Origin: Streptomyces sp. 35G-GA-8
GTDB taxonomy: Bacteria > Actinomycetota > Actinomycetes > Streptomycetales > Streptomycetaceae
Length of the DNA stretch: 64,000 nt
NCBI RefSeq assembly: GCF_023534745.1
Contig: NZ_JAMHJQ010000001.1
Coordinates: 186,001-250,000 of the forward strand
Reading direction: 5' to 3'
Shown here: in pieces, positions 52,196-62,457 of the stretch
Layout: each line of letters starts with the position of its first letter
How positions within the stretch are numbered: the first letter of the stretch is position 1
Translations under genes and position numbers: made by a program
Notes under the pieces: model-generated
Seen by the model: only the letters and a program-made list of their open reading frames with translations
The model's database searches: none
What the model was told of the DNA's origin: nothing

Positions 52196-54344
52196 GGCAG
52201 CGCTCCCGCAGGGCCCGCAGATGCACGAGATGGTAGGCGGCCTTCTCCGCGTCGAGCGCGGCCGCCGCCTCGTCGATCAGCGGCAGCGCGGCCCCCGGGT
52301 CCCCCTCCGCGAGAGAGGTCTCGGCGAGGTCGGTCAGTGTCCTGGCCGTGTTGTACGACTCCCCCGCTATGTCGCGGAAGAACACCAGCGCGGTATCCAG
52401 CCGCTCGCGGGCCTCGGTGTAGCGGCCGAGACCGCGCAGGGCCCGGCCCCGGTGCCGGTCCAGCAGGGCTCGGGCGCGGGGCAGATCGCGCTCGCCCTCG
52501 TCCCCGGCGCGGATGCCGTCGAGGATCGCCGCCGCCTCGTCGAAGCGGTCGTACGCCTCCTGGAAGCGCCACTGCCGCAGCCGCAGCAGCCCCAGCGACT
52601 CCACGCAGGAGGCATGTCCGCGCAGATGTCCGGACCGCTCCTCGGCCCGCGCGGCGGCGGTCATTTCGAGCTCGGTCTCCTCGTACCGCCGCAGCTCCAT
52701 CAGATCCAGCGCGAGCAGCAGATGCGTGCGCCCGGCCATCCGGGACCCGGGGTCATGGGCATCGGCGACGCGCGCGCCCGCCCGCAGCGCGGGGAGCAGT
52801 TCGTCGTGGTATCCCGCCTTCAGCTGGAGCGGCCAGAGAGCCTGGCACAGCTGGTACACGGCTTCCGGCCGGCCGAACTCCTCCGCCGCGTGCACCGCTT
52901 GGACCAGATTGCCCAGCTCGGCCACGAGCGCGGACAGCGCCTCGCCCTCGTCGGCGTACGGGCTCGGACTCCGCGCCAGCTCCTCGTAGAGCGGGCCGAT
53001 GCCCCAGCTGCCCGGCAGGGCCCCGAGCCTGGCCTGTACGGCGAACCGCAGATACCAGTCCACCGTGCGCTGGACCGCCGAGGAGTACGCCGGGATGCCG
53101 TCCACGCGGACGGCGGTCTCCTCGGCATGGACACGGACCACAGGACGGTAGCGGCAGCGGTCCGTGTCCACGGACTCCAGCAGCCCACGATCGACCAGCT
53201 CGCCGAGGATACGGGCGGCTTCGGCCTCCGGCAGGGACACGGTGGCCGCGACGGCCGCCGGGCCGAACGCGGGCCACTCGCGCAGTGACATCAGCCGGTA
53301 GACCTTGGCCGCGTCGGGCTCCAGCTCTCGGTACAAGCCCTCGACGGCGGTTCGGACCGGGCCACTGTCGGTCACGGTGGGCTCCTCCTCCGGCCGGTTC
53401 GGGCCGGGATCCGTGCCGGACAGCCGATCCGGCTCGGCCAGCTGTGGCGCGACCGCCCGCAGCGCGTACGGCGAACCACCGCATCTCTCCAGCACCCGCG
53501 GCAGTACGGCGCGAGCCGCCGCCACCGTCTCCCGGCCCGCGAGGTCGGTGAGCAGCCGGCGCGCGTCCTTGTCGGAGAGCGGCCCGACGGGGATCCGCAG
53601 GGCGTCCAGACCGCGCAGCGGCCTGGACGCGACCACGGCCGTGAACACCTCCGGCGCGGCCGTCAGCAGGGGCCGGACCTGCGCCGCCGACTGGGCGTGG
53701 TCCAGCACGACGAGCAGCCGCCGGCTCGCGACAGCGCGCCGGAACGACTCACGCCGGCCCGCCGCGTCCGGCGGGATGTCGTCCCGCGCCATCCCCAGCT
53801 GGACGAGCAGGCTCCGCAGCACCGTGGACGCGTCCAGCGCGGTGCTCGCCGAGGCACCGCGCAGATCGGCGTACAGCTGCCCGCCGGGGAAGAGACGCTC
53901 CGCTTCCCTGCATCCCCAGTGGATGGCGAGCGCGCTGGTGCCGATGCCCTCGGGGCCATGGATCAGCGCGACACGGGGCCGCCCGTCCGCCGGACGCGAG
54001 GCCTCGCGCTCCAGGAGCTTCATCGGCGTCTGACGGTCCGTGAAGAACCGCGTGGAGGCGGGCAGCGCCGGCACAGCGTCGGCCGTACCCGGGCCGGGGG
54101 CGGTACGGGCGAACGCCTCCCAGGCGCGGGCGAGCGCGGGATCGGTCCGTACCGCCTCATGGATCCACTCGGCCACGGCCGTCAGCTCGGCCGGATCCGC
54201 GGGCGCCGTCACCTCCCGGCCGACGATGCGCCGCACCAGACCACCGGCCGACTCCCAGGCCCACTTCCCGGCCTCATTGGCCATTCCCGCGCCCACGGCG
54301 CTCAGCACCGCGGCGATCGCCGCCAGTGACATCGGCTCCAGCAT
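52179..54344 (-). CDS. STAND-type NB-ARC/TPR protein with altered P-loop
   Basis: The protein has 721 residues from ATG 54344, with GGGGAG six bases upstream. An N-terminal hydrophobic helix (LAAIAAVLSAVGAGM) precedes an NB-ARC domain at about residues 95-380. At the Walker A position it reads HGPEGIGTSALA, with Thr where Lys is expected; Walker B is LLVVLDHAQ. A winged-helix segment (VYRLMSLREWPAFGPAAVAA) and a TPR-rich C-terminus follow. AfsR-like signalling ATPases share this layout, but no DNA-binding domain is seen here. It probably acts as a scaffold or a weak-ATPase switch. Confidence 0.83.
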   Translation of the reverse strand: MLEPMSLAAIAAVLSAVGAGMANEAGKWAWESAGGLVRRIVGREVTAPADPAELTAVAEWIHEAVRTDPALARAWEAFARTAPGPGTADAVPALPASTRFFTDRQTPMKLLEREASRPADGRPRVALIHGPEGIGTSALAIHWGCREAERLFPGGQLYADLRGASASTALDASTVLRSLLVQLGMARDDIPPDAAGRRESFRRAVASRRLLVVLDHAQSAAQVRPLLTAAPEVFTAVVASRPLRGLDALRIPVGPLSDKDARRLLTDLAGRETVAAARAVLPRVLERCGGSPYALRAVAPQLAEPDRLSGTDPGPNRPEEEPTVTDSGPVRTAVEGLYRELEPDAAKVYRLMSLREWPAFGPAAVAATVSLPEAEAARILGELVDRGLLESVDTDRCRYRPVVRVHAEETAVRVDGIPAYSSAVQRTVDWYLRFAVQARLGALPGSWGIGPLYEELARSPSPYADEGEALSALVAELGNLVQAVHAAEEFGRPEAVYQLCQALWPLQLKAGYHDELLPALRAGARVADAHDPGSRMAGRTHLLLALDLMELRRYEETELEMTAAARAEERSGHLRGHASCVESLGLLRLRQWRFQEAYDRFDEAAAILDGIRAGDEGERDLPRARALLDRHRGRALRGLGRYTEARERLDTALVFFRDIAGESYNTARTLTDLAETSLAEGDPGAALPLIDEAAAALDAEKAAYHLVHLRALRERCLSSRE

Positions 54345-54701
54345 GCCCGCTCCCCCACTCCCCGTTCTCCGGCCCCCGGTCCGGATCCCCCGGGGCCCGG
54401 TCCCCGCGCCCCGGTGAAGGTCCATGGCGAGGCGCCGGCGGAGGCCGCGCGCCACGTTCCGGATCAACCGTAATCGCGATCACGGCAGTACGGGGGCGGT
54501 TGGCGACTACTCGCAACCCCTGTTGCCGAAGGGGACGTTCGGGGAAGGGGCGACCGGTAGGCCCGATGTCACGGGAGAGAAGCCGGAACCCCTCAAGGAA
54601 GGCGGTTGCGGACGGGGTGCCGGAGGGGTGCCGGGGGCGCTCCCGGCGGAGGTACCGGGCCCTATCAGGCGGTTGCCGCCATACGCGCTGATACTGACCC
54701 C
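54345..54701. other. 357-bp divergent intergenic region
   Basis: The interval between the STAND and XRE genes is GC rich. The part around 54460-54580 includes GATCAACCGTAATCGCGATCACGG, which is less GC-rich and contains GATCNCGATC-like symmetry. Both promoters must lie here. GATACT at 54690-54695 is a possible -10 box for the XRE gene. No gene or strong repeat is seen. Confidence 0.5.
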
Positions 54702-55721
54702 ATGACCCGACACGGAGAGCTGGGCACAGCCCTGCACCGCTGGCGTGACCGGATCGCACCGGCCGAGGCCGGGCTGCCCGCGGGCGAGCCCGGCCGGGCG
54801 CCCGGGCTGCGGCATGAGGAGCTGGCTCAGCTGACCGGTCTGTCCGTGGACTATCTCGTCCGGCTGGAAGAGGGCCGGGCGACCTCGCCCTCGGTCCAGG
54901 TCCTGACCTCGCTGGCCCGCGCCCTGCGGCTCTCCGACGACGAGCGCAGACATCTGTTCCTGCTCGCCGGTCAGTCCCCGCCCGCCCTCGGCCGGGTGTC
55001 GGACCATATCCCGCCCAGCGTGCGGCGGCTGCTCGGACGGCTGCCGGGCACCCCGCTGGGGGTTCATGACGCCGCCTGGAATCTGATCACCTGGAACCCG
55101 CTCTGGGCCGCGCTGCTCGGGGATCCGGCGGCGGTCCCCGGGCGGGGCCGCAACGCCGCCTGGCTGCACTTCACGGGCCGGCCCGGCCGGGTCACCCAGA
55201 CCGTGGAGCAGGAGGCCCGGTTCGAGGCGGCGCTCGTCGCCGATCTGCGGGCGGCGACGGTCCACTACCCCACCGATGTACGGCTGCGCTTCCTCATCGG
55301 GGAGCTGCGCCGGGTCAGCAACCGGTTCGCCGTGCTGTGGAAATCCCGTATCACCGACGCCCACGACACCGGCACCAGGACGATCCATCACCCGGATGTC
55401 GGACCGGTGATCGTGGACTGCGACACCCTCACCGTTCCGGGCTGCGATCTCCGTATCGCCGCGTACTCCGCCGCCCCGGGCACGGACGCCGCCGACAAGC
55501 TCAGGCTGCTCGATGTGATCGGTACGGAGATGGCCGGGCTGACCGAGATGAGCGAGATGGCGACGGGCATGGCCGGGATGACACAGGAGCCCGCCCCTGC
55601 CGCCGGCTCCGTTCCCGACGATCCCGGCCACGGTCCCGGCCGGGATCCCGGCTCCGGTCCCGGCACCGATCCCGGTCCTGGTTCCAGCCCCACCGCCGCG
55701 CCGGAGCCCGCCGACCGATGA
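54702..55721 (+). CDS. XRE-family regulator with MmyB-like ligand domain
   Basis: This 339-residue protein has an N-terminal HTH (GLRHEELAQLTGLSVDYLVRLEEGRATSPSVQVLTSLARAL, about residues 36-75) and a PAS-like MmyB domain (TPLGVHDAAWNLITWNPLWAALLGD...RNAAWLHF). The last 60 residues contain Met-rich (MAGLTEMSEMATGMAGM) and Gly/Pro/Asp-rich low-complexity sequence. MmyB-type regulators bind fatty-acid-like ligands. The gene overlaps the DHFR-like gene by ATGA and presumably regulates it. Confidence 0.9.
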   Translation: MTRHGELGTALHRWRDRIAPAEAGLPAGEPGRAPGLRHEELAQLTGLSVDYLVRLEEGRATSPSVQVLTSLARALRLSDDERRHLFLLAGQSPPALGRVSDHIPPSVRRLLGRLPGTPLGVHDAAWNLITWNPLWAALLGDPAAVPGRGRNAAWLHFTGRPGRVTQTVEQEARFEAALVADLRAATVHYPTDVRLRFLIGELRRVSNRFAVLWKSRITDAHDTGTRTIHHPDVGPVIVDCDTLTVPGCDLRIAAYSAAPGTDAADKLRLLDVIGTEMAGLTEMSEMATGMAGMTQEPAPAAGSVPDDPGHGPGRDPGSGPGTDPGPGSSPTAAPEPADR

Positions 55722-56326
55722 GGACGAACACGGTCTGCACCGGCGCCAGCATGTCGCTGGACGGCTATATCGCGGGCCCGGAGGAAACGGGCTTCGACAA
55801 GCTGTTCAGGTGGTACGGCAACGGCACGGTGCGCGTGCCGACCGCCCGTGACGACCTCACCTTCACCATGTCCCCCGTGAGCGTGGAGGCGTGGCGTGGC
55901 ACGGTCGAGCGCACCGGCGCGCTGGTCATCGGCCGGCGGCTCTTCGATCTCACCTCGGGCTGGGAGGGGAATCACCCGATCGGGTGCCCGGTCGTCGTGC
56001 TCACGCACCGTGCACCGGAGGACTGGCCGTACGGGGAAGCGCCCTTCACGTTCGTCACGGACGGTATCGAGAGCGCCGTGGAACGTGCCAAGGAGCTCGC
56101 GGGGCCCGGCAGGACGGTCACCGTCAACGGAGGCACGATCGCACGGCAGTGCCTGGACGCGCGGTTGCTCGACGAGGTGTGGATCGATCTCGTGCCGGTG
56201 CTGCTCGGCGCCGGTACGCCGTTCTTCGATCAGCTGAAGAACGTACCGGTGGAGCTGGAGGGGCCGCTGTCGATGGCCCAGGGCATCGGTGTCACCCATG
56301 TGCGCTATCGGGTCCGCTATCCATGA
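55718..56326 (+). CDS. Dihydrofolate reductase family (RibD_C-like) protein
   Basis: This 202-residue reductase fold has SMSLDGYIAGPEE at the start, ALVIGRRLFDLTSGWEG in the middle, and VTVNGGTIARQCLDARLLDEVWIDLVPVLLGAGTPFF at the end, the typical DHFR/RibD C-terminal-domain pattern. Cofactor is expected to be NADPH. It starts by ATGA overlap with the XRE regulator gene, so it is probably a target of that regulator. The physiological substrate is unknown. Confidence 0.9.
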   Translation: MRTNTVCTGASMSLDGYIAGPEETGFDKLFRWYGNGTVRVPTARDDLTFTMSPVSVEAWRGTVERTGALVIGRRLFDLTSGWEGNHPIGCPVVVLTHRAPEDWPYGEAPFTFVTDGIESAVERAKELAGPGRTVTVNGGTIARQCLDARLLDEVWIDLVPVLLGAGTPFFDQLKNVPVELEGPLSMAQGIGVTHVRYRVRYP

Positions 56327-56429
56327 CGGGTGCGCGCCGGCCGAAACCCGCAAGGGCCGACCGGACGGCGTTGCACCCGGTCGGCTCATGTGAGGGGCGC
56401 GGGACGCGGTCCGTTCCTACCGTGGCTGA

Positions 56430-57869
56430 ATGATCATCAGATCCGTGACGCGCTCCGCGCTCTCCGGCACGGTGGCTCTCGCCATCGGCCTGCTGGTCCT
56501 TCTGCCGTCGTCCCGGCCGGCCGCCGCGGACTCCCGCAGCGATCCGGCTGTACGGGCTCCGGGCCTGCCCCGCGTCCCCGCGGTCGCCGGCACCCCCGGC
56601 GTCCATGGCTCAGCCGGATCTCCCGGAACACCCGGAACACCAGAGAAGAACGGAAAGACCGGAACACCCGGGAAGCCCGGACCTCATGGATCCCCCCGGC
56701 CCGTCTCCGCCGCGCACGGACCGGCCGCCGCCGCTCATGGTCCCGCGAGCGCCCCGGAGGCCGATATGGACCGCGCGCTGCTGTACCGGCCGGGTACGCA
56801 CGCGCGGCCCAAGCCCGGCACCCCCGCTCCGCCGGAACTGTCGGCGCTGTCCTGGCTGGTCGCGGACGCCCGTACGGGCGAGGTGCTCGCCGCGCGCGAG
56901 GCGCATCTCAAACTGCCCCCGGCCTCCACCCTGAAGACGCTCTTCGCCATCACCGCGCTGCCGCGTCTGGCCGAGCACTCCAAGCACACGGTCACCGAGG
57001 AGGAGCTGGACGACATCGGTCCCGGCAGCAGCACGGTGGGGATCGTCGAAGGCGAGTCGTACGAAGTGGCGGACCTGTGGCGCGGTGTGTTCCTCAGCTC
57101 CGGCAACGACGCGGTGCGCGCGCTCTCCAAGATGAACGGCGGCTGGGACTCGACGGTCTCCCAGATGCGGAAGAAGGCCAAGCAGCTGGGCGCGCTCGAC
57201 ACCCATGTCGTGTCCCCGGACGGCTATGACGCTCCCGGCCAGGTGTCGTCGGCGTACGACCTGTCGGTGTTCGCCCGTGCGGGCCTGGCCTCCCCGGAGT
57301 TCGTACGGTATAGCTCGACCGTCGACGCCGAGTTCCCCGGCGAAGGCGGCATCGTCAACACGAACCGCCTGCTCAGCGGCGAGGACGGGGTGGAGCCCTA
57401 TCGGGGGCTGATCGGCGTCAAGAACGGCTTCACCTCCGATGCCGGCTACACCCTGATCGCGGCGGCCAAGCGCGGGGGCCGCACGCTGCTGGCGACGGTG
57501 ATGAACCCGCAGTGGGGCGGTGTCCACGCGGTGTACGAGGAGGCCAGGGAGCTGCTGGACTGGGGTTTCACCGCCGGGAAGCGGGTCGTTCCGGTGGGCA
57601 CGCTCAAGCCGCCGCCACCGCCCGTCCCGCCGATGCCTCCGACCTCGCCGGCGCCGGCGGGTCCTGGGTCGAGCCCGATGGCGAAGGTGGCGGGTGCGGC
57701 GCCGGGAGCGCGGTCGGTGACCGTCGCGCGGGCGGAGCACAACGATTCCGGGTCGGGCTTTCTGGTGCCCGCCGCCTTCGTGAGCTCGGCCTGTCTCGCG
57801 GCTGTCGGACTCTTCGTCGTACGGCGTTCGGGCCGCCGGCGGCCGGGGGAGGAAGAGATCATCCACTGA
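56430..57869 (+). CDS. Membrane-anchored D-alanyl-D-alanine carboxypeptidase with collagen-like linker
   Basis: This 479-residue secreted peptidase has an N-terminal signal peptide (LSGTVALAIGLLVLLPSS...AAA), then about 60 residues of Gly-X-Y-like sequence (GTPGVHGSAGSPGTPGTP). The penicillin-binding core has SxxK in ASTLKTL, SxN in SSGND, and KNG in GVKNGFTSDAG where KTG is usual. A Pro-rich stretch, one C-terminal membrane helix (FLVPAAFVSSACLAAVGLFVV) and a basic tail follow. It trims peptidoglycan stem peptides outside the membrane. A TACCGT box (56418-56423) seven bases before the ATG and the lack of a ribosome site hint at a leaderless mRNA. Confidence 0.9.
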   Translation: MIIRSVTRSALSGTVALAIGLLVLLPSSRPAAADSRSDPAVRAPGLPRVPAVAGTPGVHGSAGSPGTPGTPEKNGKTGTPGKPGPHGSPRPVSAAHGPAAAAHGPASAPEADMDRALLYRPGTHARPKPGTPAPPELSALSWLVADARTGEVLAAREAHLKLPPASTLKTLFAITALPRLAEHSKHTVTEEELDDIGPGSSTVGIVEGESYEVADLWRGVFLSSGNDAVRALSKMNGGWDSTVSQMRKKAKQLGALDTHVVSPDGYDAPGQVSSAYDLSVFARAGLASPEFVRYSSTVDAEFPGEGGIVNTNRLLSGEDGVEPYRGLIGVKNGFTSDAGYTLIAAAKRGGRTLLATVMNPQWGGVHAVYEEARELLDWGFTAGKRVVPVGTLKPPPPPVPPMPPTSPAPAGPGSSPMAKVAGAAPGARSVTVARAEHNDSGSGFLVPAAFVSSACLAAVGLFVVRRSGRRRPGEEEIIH

Positions 57870-57923
57870 GCGCGCCGGCCGGCGGGGAGCCGGACGCCCT
57901 CGGACGCCTGCCCGTGGAGGGGC

Positions 57924-58784
57924 CTACCAGTGGGCGGGGCGGGTGAGTGCCGGCGGGAGTCGGGTCGCCGCGTCGCCCTTCGCCGCGTTGACCTGGGTCT
58001 GAACGAGGAAGATGCTGCCCGTCAGATCGGCGCCCCGCAGATCCGCGTCCCTCAGGTCGGCGCCGATCAGATCGGCCAGGCGCAGATCGGCCCCCCGCAG
58101 ATCGGCGGCGATCAGATAGGCCCCGCGCAGATCGGCACCGCGCAGATCCGCGCCCTTGAGCTTCGCGCCGAAGAGGTCGGCGCCCCTGCGGTTCTTCCGT
58201 CTGCCCCGGACCTGGGCCCGCACCAGCTCGCTCGTACGCAGCAGCAGGGTGTTGACGGCCGCGCGCCGCGCCGCCACATCCAGTTCGAGCAGGGCCTCGG
58301 GGGCGCTCCGGGTGAGGCGTTCGGTCTCGTCCAGGGCCTGGCGGATCGCGGGGTGAAGCGCCCGGGCGGGCTCAAGCGCGAGGGCCTCGTCGAGGTACCA
58401 CAGCAGTTCCTGGAGCTGTCGCATCACGGGAAGCGCGGCGAACATCCGCTCCGCGCTCTCCGGCGCCTGCCGCCAGTCCCGTCCGCCGAAGGTGAGCTGC
58501 GAGACCTTCTGGCCCGCGCCGAAACAGTCGTAGACCGTGCACCCCTGGAAGCCCCGCTCCCGCAGGGTGCGGTGGACGCCGCAGCGGAAGTCGGTCCCCA
58601 GGTGACCGCAGGGCTCGCCCGCGGCCTTGTCGACGGGGAAGTCCGCCGAGACCGAGAAGGTCAGCGCGACACAGCAGAGTCCGAAGCAGTTCGCGCAGTC
58701 GGCCCGCAGATCGAGGCCCGAGGGACCGGGACCGCCTCCCTCCTCGCGAAGAGTGGAGGCTGCGGGGTCGGGCTGCTGTGACAC
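57924..58784 (-). CDS. Pentapeptide-repeat protein with N-terminal Cys-rich domain
   Basis: The protein has 286 residues from GTG 58784 (AGGAG upstream). The N-terminal part has [28 protein letters not shown] and GCTVYDCFG. These eight or so cysteines suggest a metal- or Fe-S-binding YkgJ-like module. A helical middle section follows. The C-terminus has about eleven A(D/N)LxX repeats ([20 protein letters not shown]...), which fold as a right-handed beta-helix. Pentapeptide proteins can mimic DNA or shield gyrase, but the fused Cys domain makes its role unclear. Confidence 0.88.
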   Translation of the reverse strand: MSQQPDPAASTLREEGGGPGPSGLDLRADCANCFGLCCVALTFSVSADFPVDKAAGEPCGHLGTDFRCGVHRTLRERGFQGCTVYDCFGAGQKVSQLTFGGRDWRQAPESAERMFAALPVMRQLQELLWYLDEALALEPARALHPAIRQALDETERLTRSAPEALLELDVAARRAAVNTLLLRTSELVRAQVRGRRKNRRGADLFGAKLKGADLRGADLRGAYLIAADLRGADLRLADLIGADLRDADLRGADLTGSIFLVQTQVNAAKGDAATRLPPALTRPAHW

Positions 58785-58851
58785 GGGTTCGGGGCTCCTG
58801 TGAGTACATGACGGCGGTCGCCCGACGGAGCGTACCTTCCGGTGCCGGATG

Positions 58852-61527
58852 TCAGTGAGGCGCCGGGCGGGCGTCCATCGCCCGGCGCGCACGGTCCGCC
58901 AGACCGTCCGCGCCACAGCTCTCGGCCAGTTCGAGCCCGCAGGCCAGCTCGGCCGGGAACCCGGCGGCGATGCCGTACTCCACCCGGGCGACGGCGAGTT
59001 CGTACGCGGAGGGCGAGGCCTCCAGATGAGCGACGGCCTGCGCCAGCAGCTCGATCTTCTCGGCGCCCTCCTTCAACGACGCGGCACAGCACAGCGCGAC
59101 CCCGATGGCCGTGTGCGTGCCGAAGCGTTCCGCCCGGTCTCTGGCATAGGAGGCGAGATGGGCCGCGCGGCGCGGATCGTCATCGGCGACCGCACGCGCG
59201 AGGTCGCACGCCCAGGGAGCCATGACGATGTTGTGACGTCCTCGGGCGGTCAACGCCTGTCCGGCGCCTTCCAGTTCGACGACGGCCTCCTTGGTACGGC
59301 CGAGGGCGAGCAGCAACCGGCCCCGGACACTCGGCGCGTCGGGGATGACGATCGAGGAGGAGTACGGCGGGGCGAACGCATGGCGCTCGGCCGCCTCCAG
59401 CGCCTTGTCGACATGGCCGCGTGCGAGCAGTGTGTCGATCAGCATGCAGGCCGCGTCCCAGTGCATCGGCAGTCCGTTGCCGACCCGGTCGGCCAGCCGC
59501 AGGCTCTCGCGCAGATACGTCTCGGCATCCGCGAGCCGGCCGCGTCTGCGGTGGCCGTAGCCCACGAGGGCATGGGCGAAGGCCAGATGGCCGCCGCTCC
59601 AGCCGGAGATCTCGAAGGCCCGCAGCCCTTCCTGGAACAGGCTCTCCGCGCGGTCGAGCCGGTCGGCGAAGGCATACGAGAGACCGAGCAGCGCCGGTGG
59701 TTCGAAGCCCCACGCCGTGTCGGCCCAGCCGACTCCCGGCGGCAACCGGCCCTCGATCAGGGCCCGTTCACCGATCTGGACGTTCTCCTCCGCGCTCTCG
59801 CCCCGGGCCGTGCCGTCGAACGCGCGCAGCATCAGCAGGACACGTTCGGTGTTGTCACGTCCCGTGAGCCCGTCCGCCAGCCGGGCGAGCCGGCGTGAGC
59901 GTTCAGGGCCGTCCTCCTCGATGGCCTGTACGCCCTCCCACAGGAAGTGGGCGCCCTGGAGCCGCATCCTGTCGGGTCCTTCTTCGGTACGCGCGACCTC
60001 GGTGGCCACCACATGCGCGGCGTCACCGGTCTGGTTGTTGTGGGTCAGCGCCTGGGCGAGCCGGAACACCACATCCACGCGCAGACCTTCGTCCAGCCGC
60101 GCGGTGTCGAGCGCGGCGCGCAGATGTCCGACCGTGGTGGCCGGTGAGGTGAGCAGCGTGGCGCAGCCCAGCTCGTACAGCACCTGTGGCCGTACGGACT
60201 CCAACGGCGGTTCGATCAGGGCGCGTTCGAGACAGCGACGGGCGGCGTCCGGCGCTCCCACCGCGAGATGCTCGGCGGCGGCTTCGCGCAGCTGCTCGAC
60301 CAGTTCGGGGTCGCCGTCGGGATGCACTTCGAGCAGGTGCGGGGCGGCTGCCGCGGATCCCCGGCCGCTGCGGGAGACCGCCCAGGCGGCCAGTCCGTGC
60401 ATCGCGGTGCGCACGCCAGGCGGGATCGCCCGGTAGACGGCGCCCGCGATCAGCGGGTGGACGAACTCCAGGGGGTCCATGCCCACGAGGATGCGCGCGG
60501 CCCGCAGCCGTTCCGCGCACTTGGCGGCCTCTTCGTGGCTCATACCCGACAGGGAGATCGCCAGATCGAGTGAGATGTCGGTGCCCAGAATGGCGGCGGC
60601 CCAGGCGAAGCGGGTGGTGGCCGTGCCCAGTTCCTCAAGCCGGGCGATAAGACCGGTACCGCGGGCCGAAGCGCCGAGGGCGCGCAGTTCGCCGGCGAAG
60701 GCCTCGACGGGTTCGAGTCCGCTGTCCCGCACCTTGGCGAGCAGTTCGACGGTCTCGTACGCGTTGCCGCCGGTCACCGCCCAGACCTCGCGGCAGAACG
60801 GATCGTCCGCGTGCTCACCGAGGGCGGCGCGGGCCAGCTCGGCGGTGGCGTCGGAGGTCAACTCGCTCAGTGTGACGAGCAGCTTCGCCGCCGCGCCGAT
60901 CTTCTGAAGAAACCATTCGGTCTCGCCGATGGCCTCTTCGGTGCGGTACGCGACGACGATGAGGACGGGCAGCCCGCCGGCCGGGCGCTCGGCGAAGGAG
61001 GTGAGCCAGGCAAGGGTCTCCAGGTCGGCCCACTGCGCGTCGTCCACGAGAAGGACGAGCGGTCCGTGGACCGCCGCGAGCCGTTCCACCAGGGCGTCCA
61101 GACCGTCCCTGACCCCTTGCGGGTCGGCGTGCTGTTCGCCCGGGGGCGCTATGCCGAGGGCCGGGCCGACGATCTCGTACCGGTCACCGAGCAGTTCCCG
61201 CGCGTCCGTGGGACCGTCCGCCCGTTCCGACGCCGGTTCCGCGTCGGTCAGCACGGGCTGGAGCAGTTGCCGTACGACATGGAAGGGAACGGAGGTGACG
61301 GTCTCGCCACCGCGCGCGGACCACACCGCGCAACGGCCCGTGGCGAGTCGGCGCACTTCGGAGAGCAGCGCCGTCTTACCGAGCCCGGCGGCGCCCCGGT
61401 AGACGAGCAGCCCGCCGGAGCGTTTGCTTCCGCACAGCGCGTCCACGGCGTTGGCCGCCGCGGCGAGTTCGGGTTCACGCTCCAGCAGCGGGAGGGTGAC
61501 CGAGTCATCCGGCCGGTACACCGGCAT
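58852..61527 (-). CDS. LAL-type AAA ATPase/TPR protein without a LuxR HTH
   Basis: This 891-residue protein resembles large ATP-binding LuxR-family (LAL) regulators. It has [16 protein letters not shown], Walker [18 protein letters not shown] (residues 43-58), Walker [15 protein letters not shown], and a long TPR-like C-terminal half. It ends at [33 protein letters not shown], the point where LAL proteins normally continue into the LTxRE HTH. No HTH is present, either in frame or directly after the stop. It may be a truncated LAL or a signalling ATPase in its own right. Confidence 0.87.
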   Translation of the reverse strand: MPVYRPDDSVTLPLLEREPELAAAANAVDALCGSKRSGGLLVYRGAAGLGKTALLSEVRRLATGRCAVWSARGGETVTSVPFHVVRQLLQPVLTDAEPASERADGPTDARELLGDRYEIVGPALGIAPPGEQHADPQGVRDGLDALVERLAAVHGPLVLLVDDAQWADLETLAWLTSFAERPAGGLPVLIVVAYRTEEAIGETEWFLQKIGAAAKLLVTLSELTSDATAELARAALGEHADDPFCREVWAVTGGNAYETVELLAKVRDSGLEPVEAFAGELRALGASARGTGLIARLEELGTATTRFAWAAAILGTDISLDLAISLSGMSHEEAAKCAERLRAARILVGMDPLEFVHPLIAGAVYRAIPPGVRTAMHGLAAWAVSRSGRGSAAAAPHLLEVHPDGDPELVEQLREAAAEHLAVGAPDAARRCLERALIEPPLESVRPQVLYELGCATLLTSPATTVGHLRAALDTARLDEGLRVDVVFRLAQALTHNNQTGDAAHVVATEVARTEEGPDRMRLQGAHFLWEGVQAIEEDGPERSRRLARLADGLTGRDNTERVLLMLRAFDGTARGESAEENVQIGERALIEGRLPPGVGWADTAWGFEPPALLGLSYAFADRLDRAESLFQEGLRAFEISGWSGGHLAFAHALVGYGHRRRGRLADAETYLRESLRLADRVGNGLPMHWDAACMLIDTLLARGHVDKALEAAERHAFAPPYSSSIVIPDAPSVRGRLLLALGRTKEAVVELEGAGQALTARGRHNIVMAPWACDLARAVADDDPRRAAHLASYARDRAERFGTHTAIGVALCCAASLKEGAEKIELLAQAVAHLEASPSAYELAVARVEYGIAAGFPAELACGLELAESCGADGLADRARRAMDARPAPH

Positions 61528-61694
61528 CCCTCGCTTTCTCGAACAGTGCGCAGGTCAAGTGTTGAGGGTAGCCCCGGAGCGCCCCGAGTGGACCCGAATC
61601 AGCACGAATTCGGCCGTTCGACTGCGCGACGGCGCTTCAAGGAGTAACGAAATTCGAAGGCGTGACCTCCGCGCCGGCTGGGAGGGTGTCGGCC

Positions 61695-62414
61695 ATGGAG
61701 ATCATGGATCCGGTCCTGGCGGCACGGGAATTGGTGGCCGAGCGCCATCCACGGGCCCGCGCCGCCTTTCTCGGCGGCAGCGTGCTCACCCCACGGCGTA
61801 CGCCCCTCTCCGACCTGGACGTCGTCGTCCTGCTCGCGGACGGCGCCGACCCGTACCGCGAGTCCCTGCGGTTCGCGGGGTGGCCGGCCGAACTCTTCGT
61901 CCACACCCGGGACAGCTGGGAAGGGTATGTGGGGCGCGAGATCCTTGAGCGGCGCTCACCCCTGCTCTTCATGTGCGCGGCGGGAACGCTCCTGGTGGAC
62001 CGGGACGGCGTGGGGGCGGGCCTCCAGGAGTACGCGCGCCGCCTGGTGGCGAAGGGGCCGCCGCGGGTCACGGCCGCCGAACTGGACGACCGGCGCTATC
62101 CCCTGACGGATCTTCTGGACGATCTGGTCGGCTGCGGCGACCCGGGCGAGCGGCTTTTCATCGTCACCGAAGTGGCCCGCCGTACCGCCGAGTTCGCCCT
62201 GCTGGCCGAGGGGGCGTGGCTGGGCGGTGGGAAGTGGCTGTCGCGGCGCCTGGCCGAGGCCCGGCCGGGGCTGCCCGAGCGGCTGACGGCGGCGGTGCGT
62301 GCGGCTCTGGACGGGGATACGGACGCGCTGGTCGCGCTGGCGGAGGAGGTGCTGGCACCGGCGGGCGGGCGGCTGTGGGCGGGTTATCGGCGGCAAGGTG
62401 TCACGGGACGGTGA
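61695..62414 (+). CDS. Nucleotidyltransferase-domain protein
   Basis: The protein has 239 residues from ATG 61695, with GGAGG nine bases upstream; a GTG at 61662 is also in frame. The nucleotidyltransferase core AAFLGGSVLTPRRTPLSDLDVVVLL carries GGS and the DxD metal ligands. A helical C-terminal region, about residues 130-239 (LFIVTEVARRTAEFALLAEGAWLGGGKWLSRRL), resembles the aminoglycoside/HEPN-like helical partner domain. It could modify a small molecule or tRNA. The substrate is unknown. It converges on the ThiF gene. Confidence 0.87.
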   Translation: MEIMDPVLAARELVAERHPRARAAFLGGSVLTPRRTPLSDLDVVVLLADGADPYRESLRFAGWPAELFVHTRDSWEGYVGREILERRSPLLFMCAAGTLLVDRDGVGAGLQEYARRLVAKGPPRVTAAELDDRRYPLTDLLDDLVGCGDPGERLFIVTEVARRTAEFALLAEGAWLGGGKWLSRRLAEARPGLPERLTAAVRAALDGDTDALVALAEEVLAPAGGRLWAGYRRQGVTGR

Positions 62415-62457
62415 ACACGCGTTCGCGGGAGGAGAGCGGGTCCCGGACTTTCCTGTC

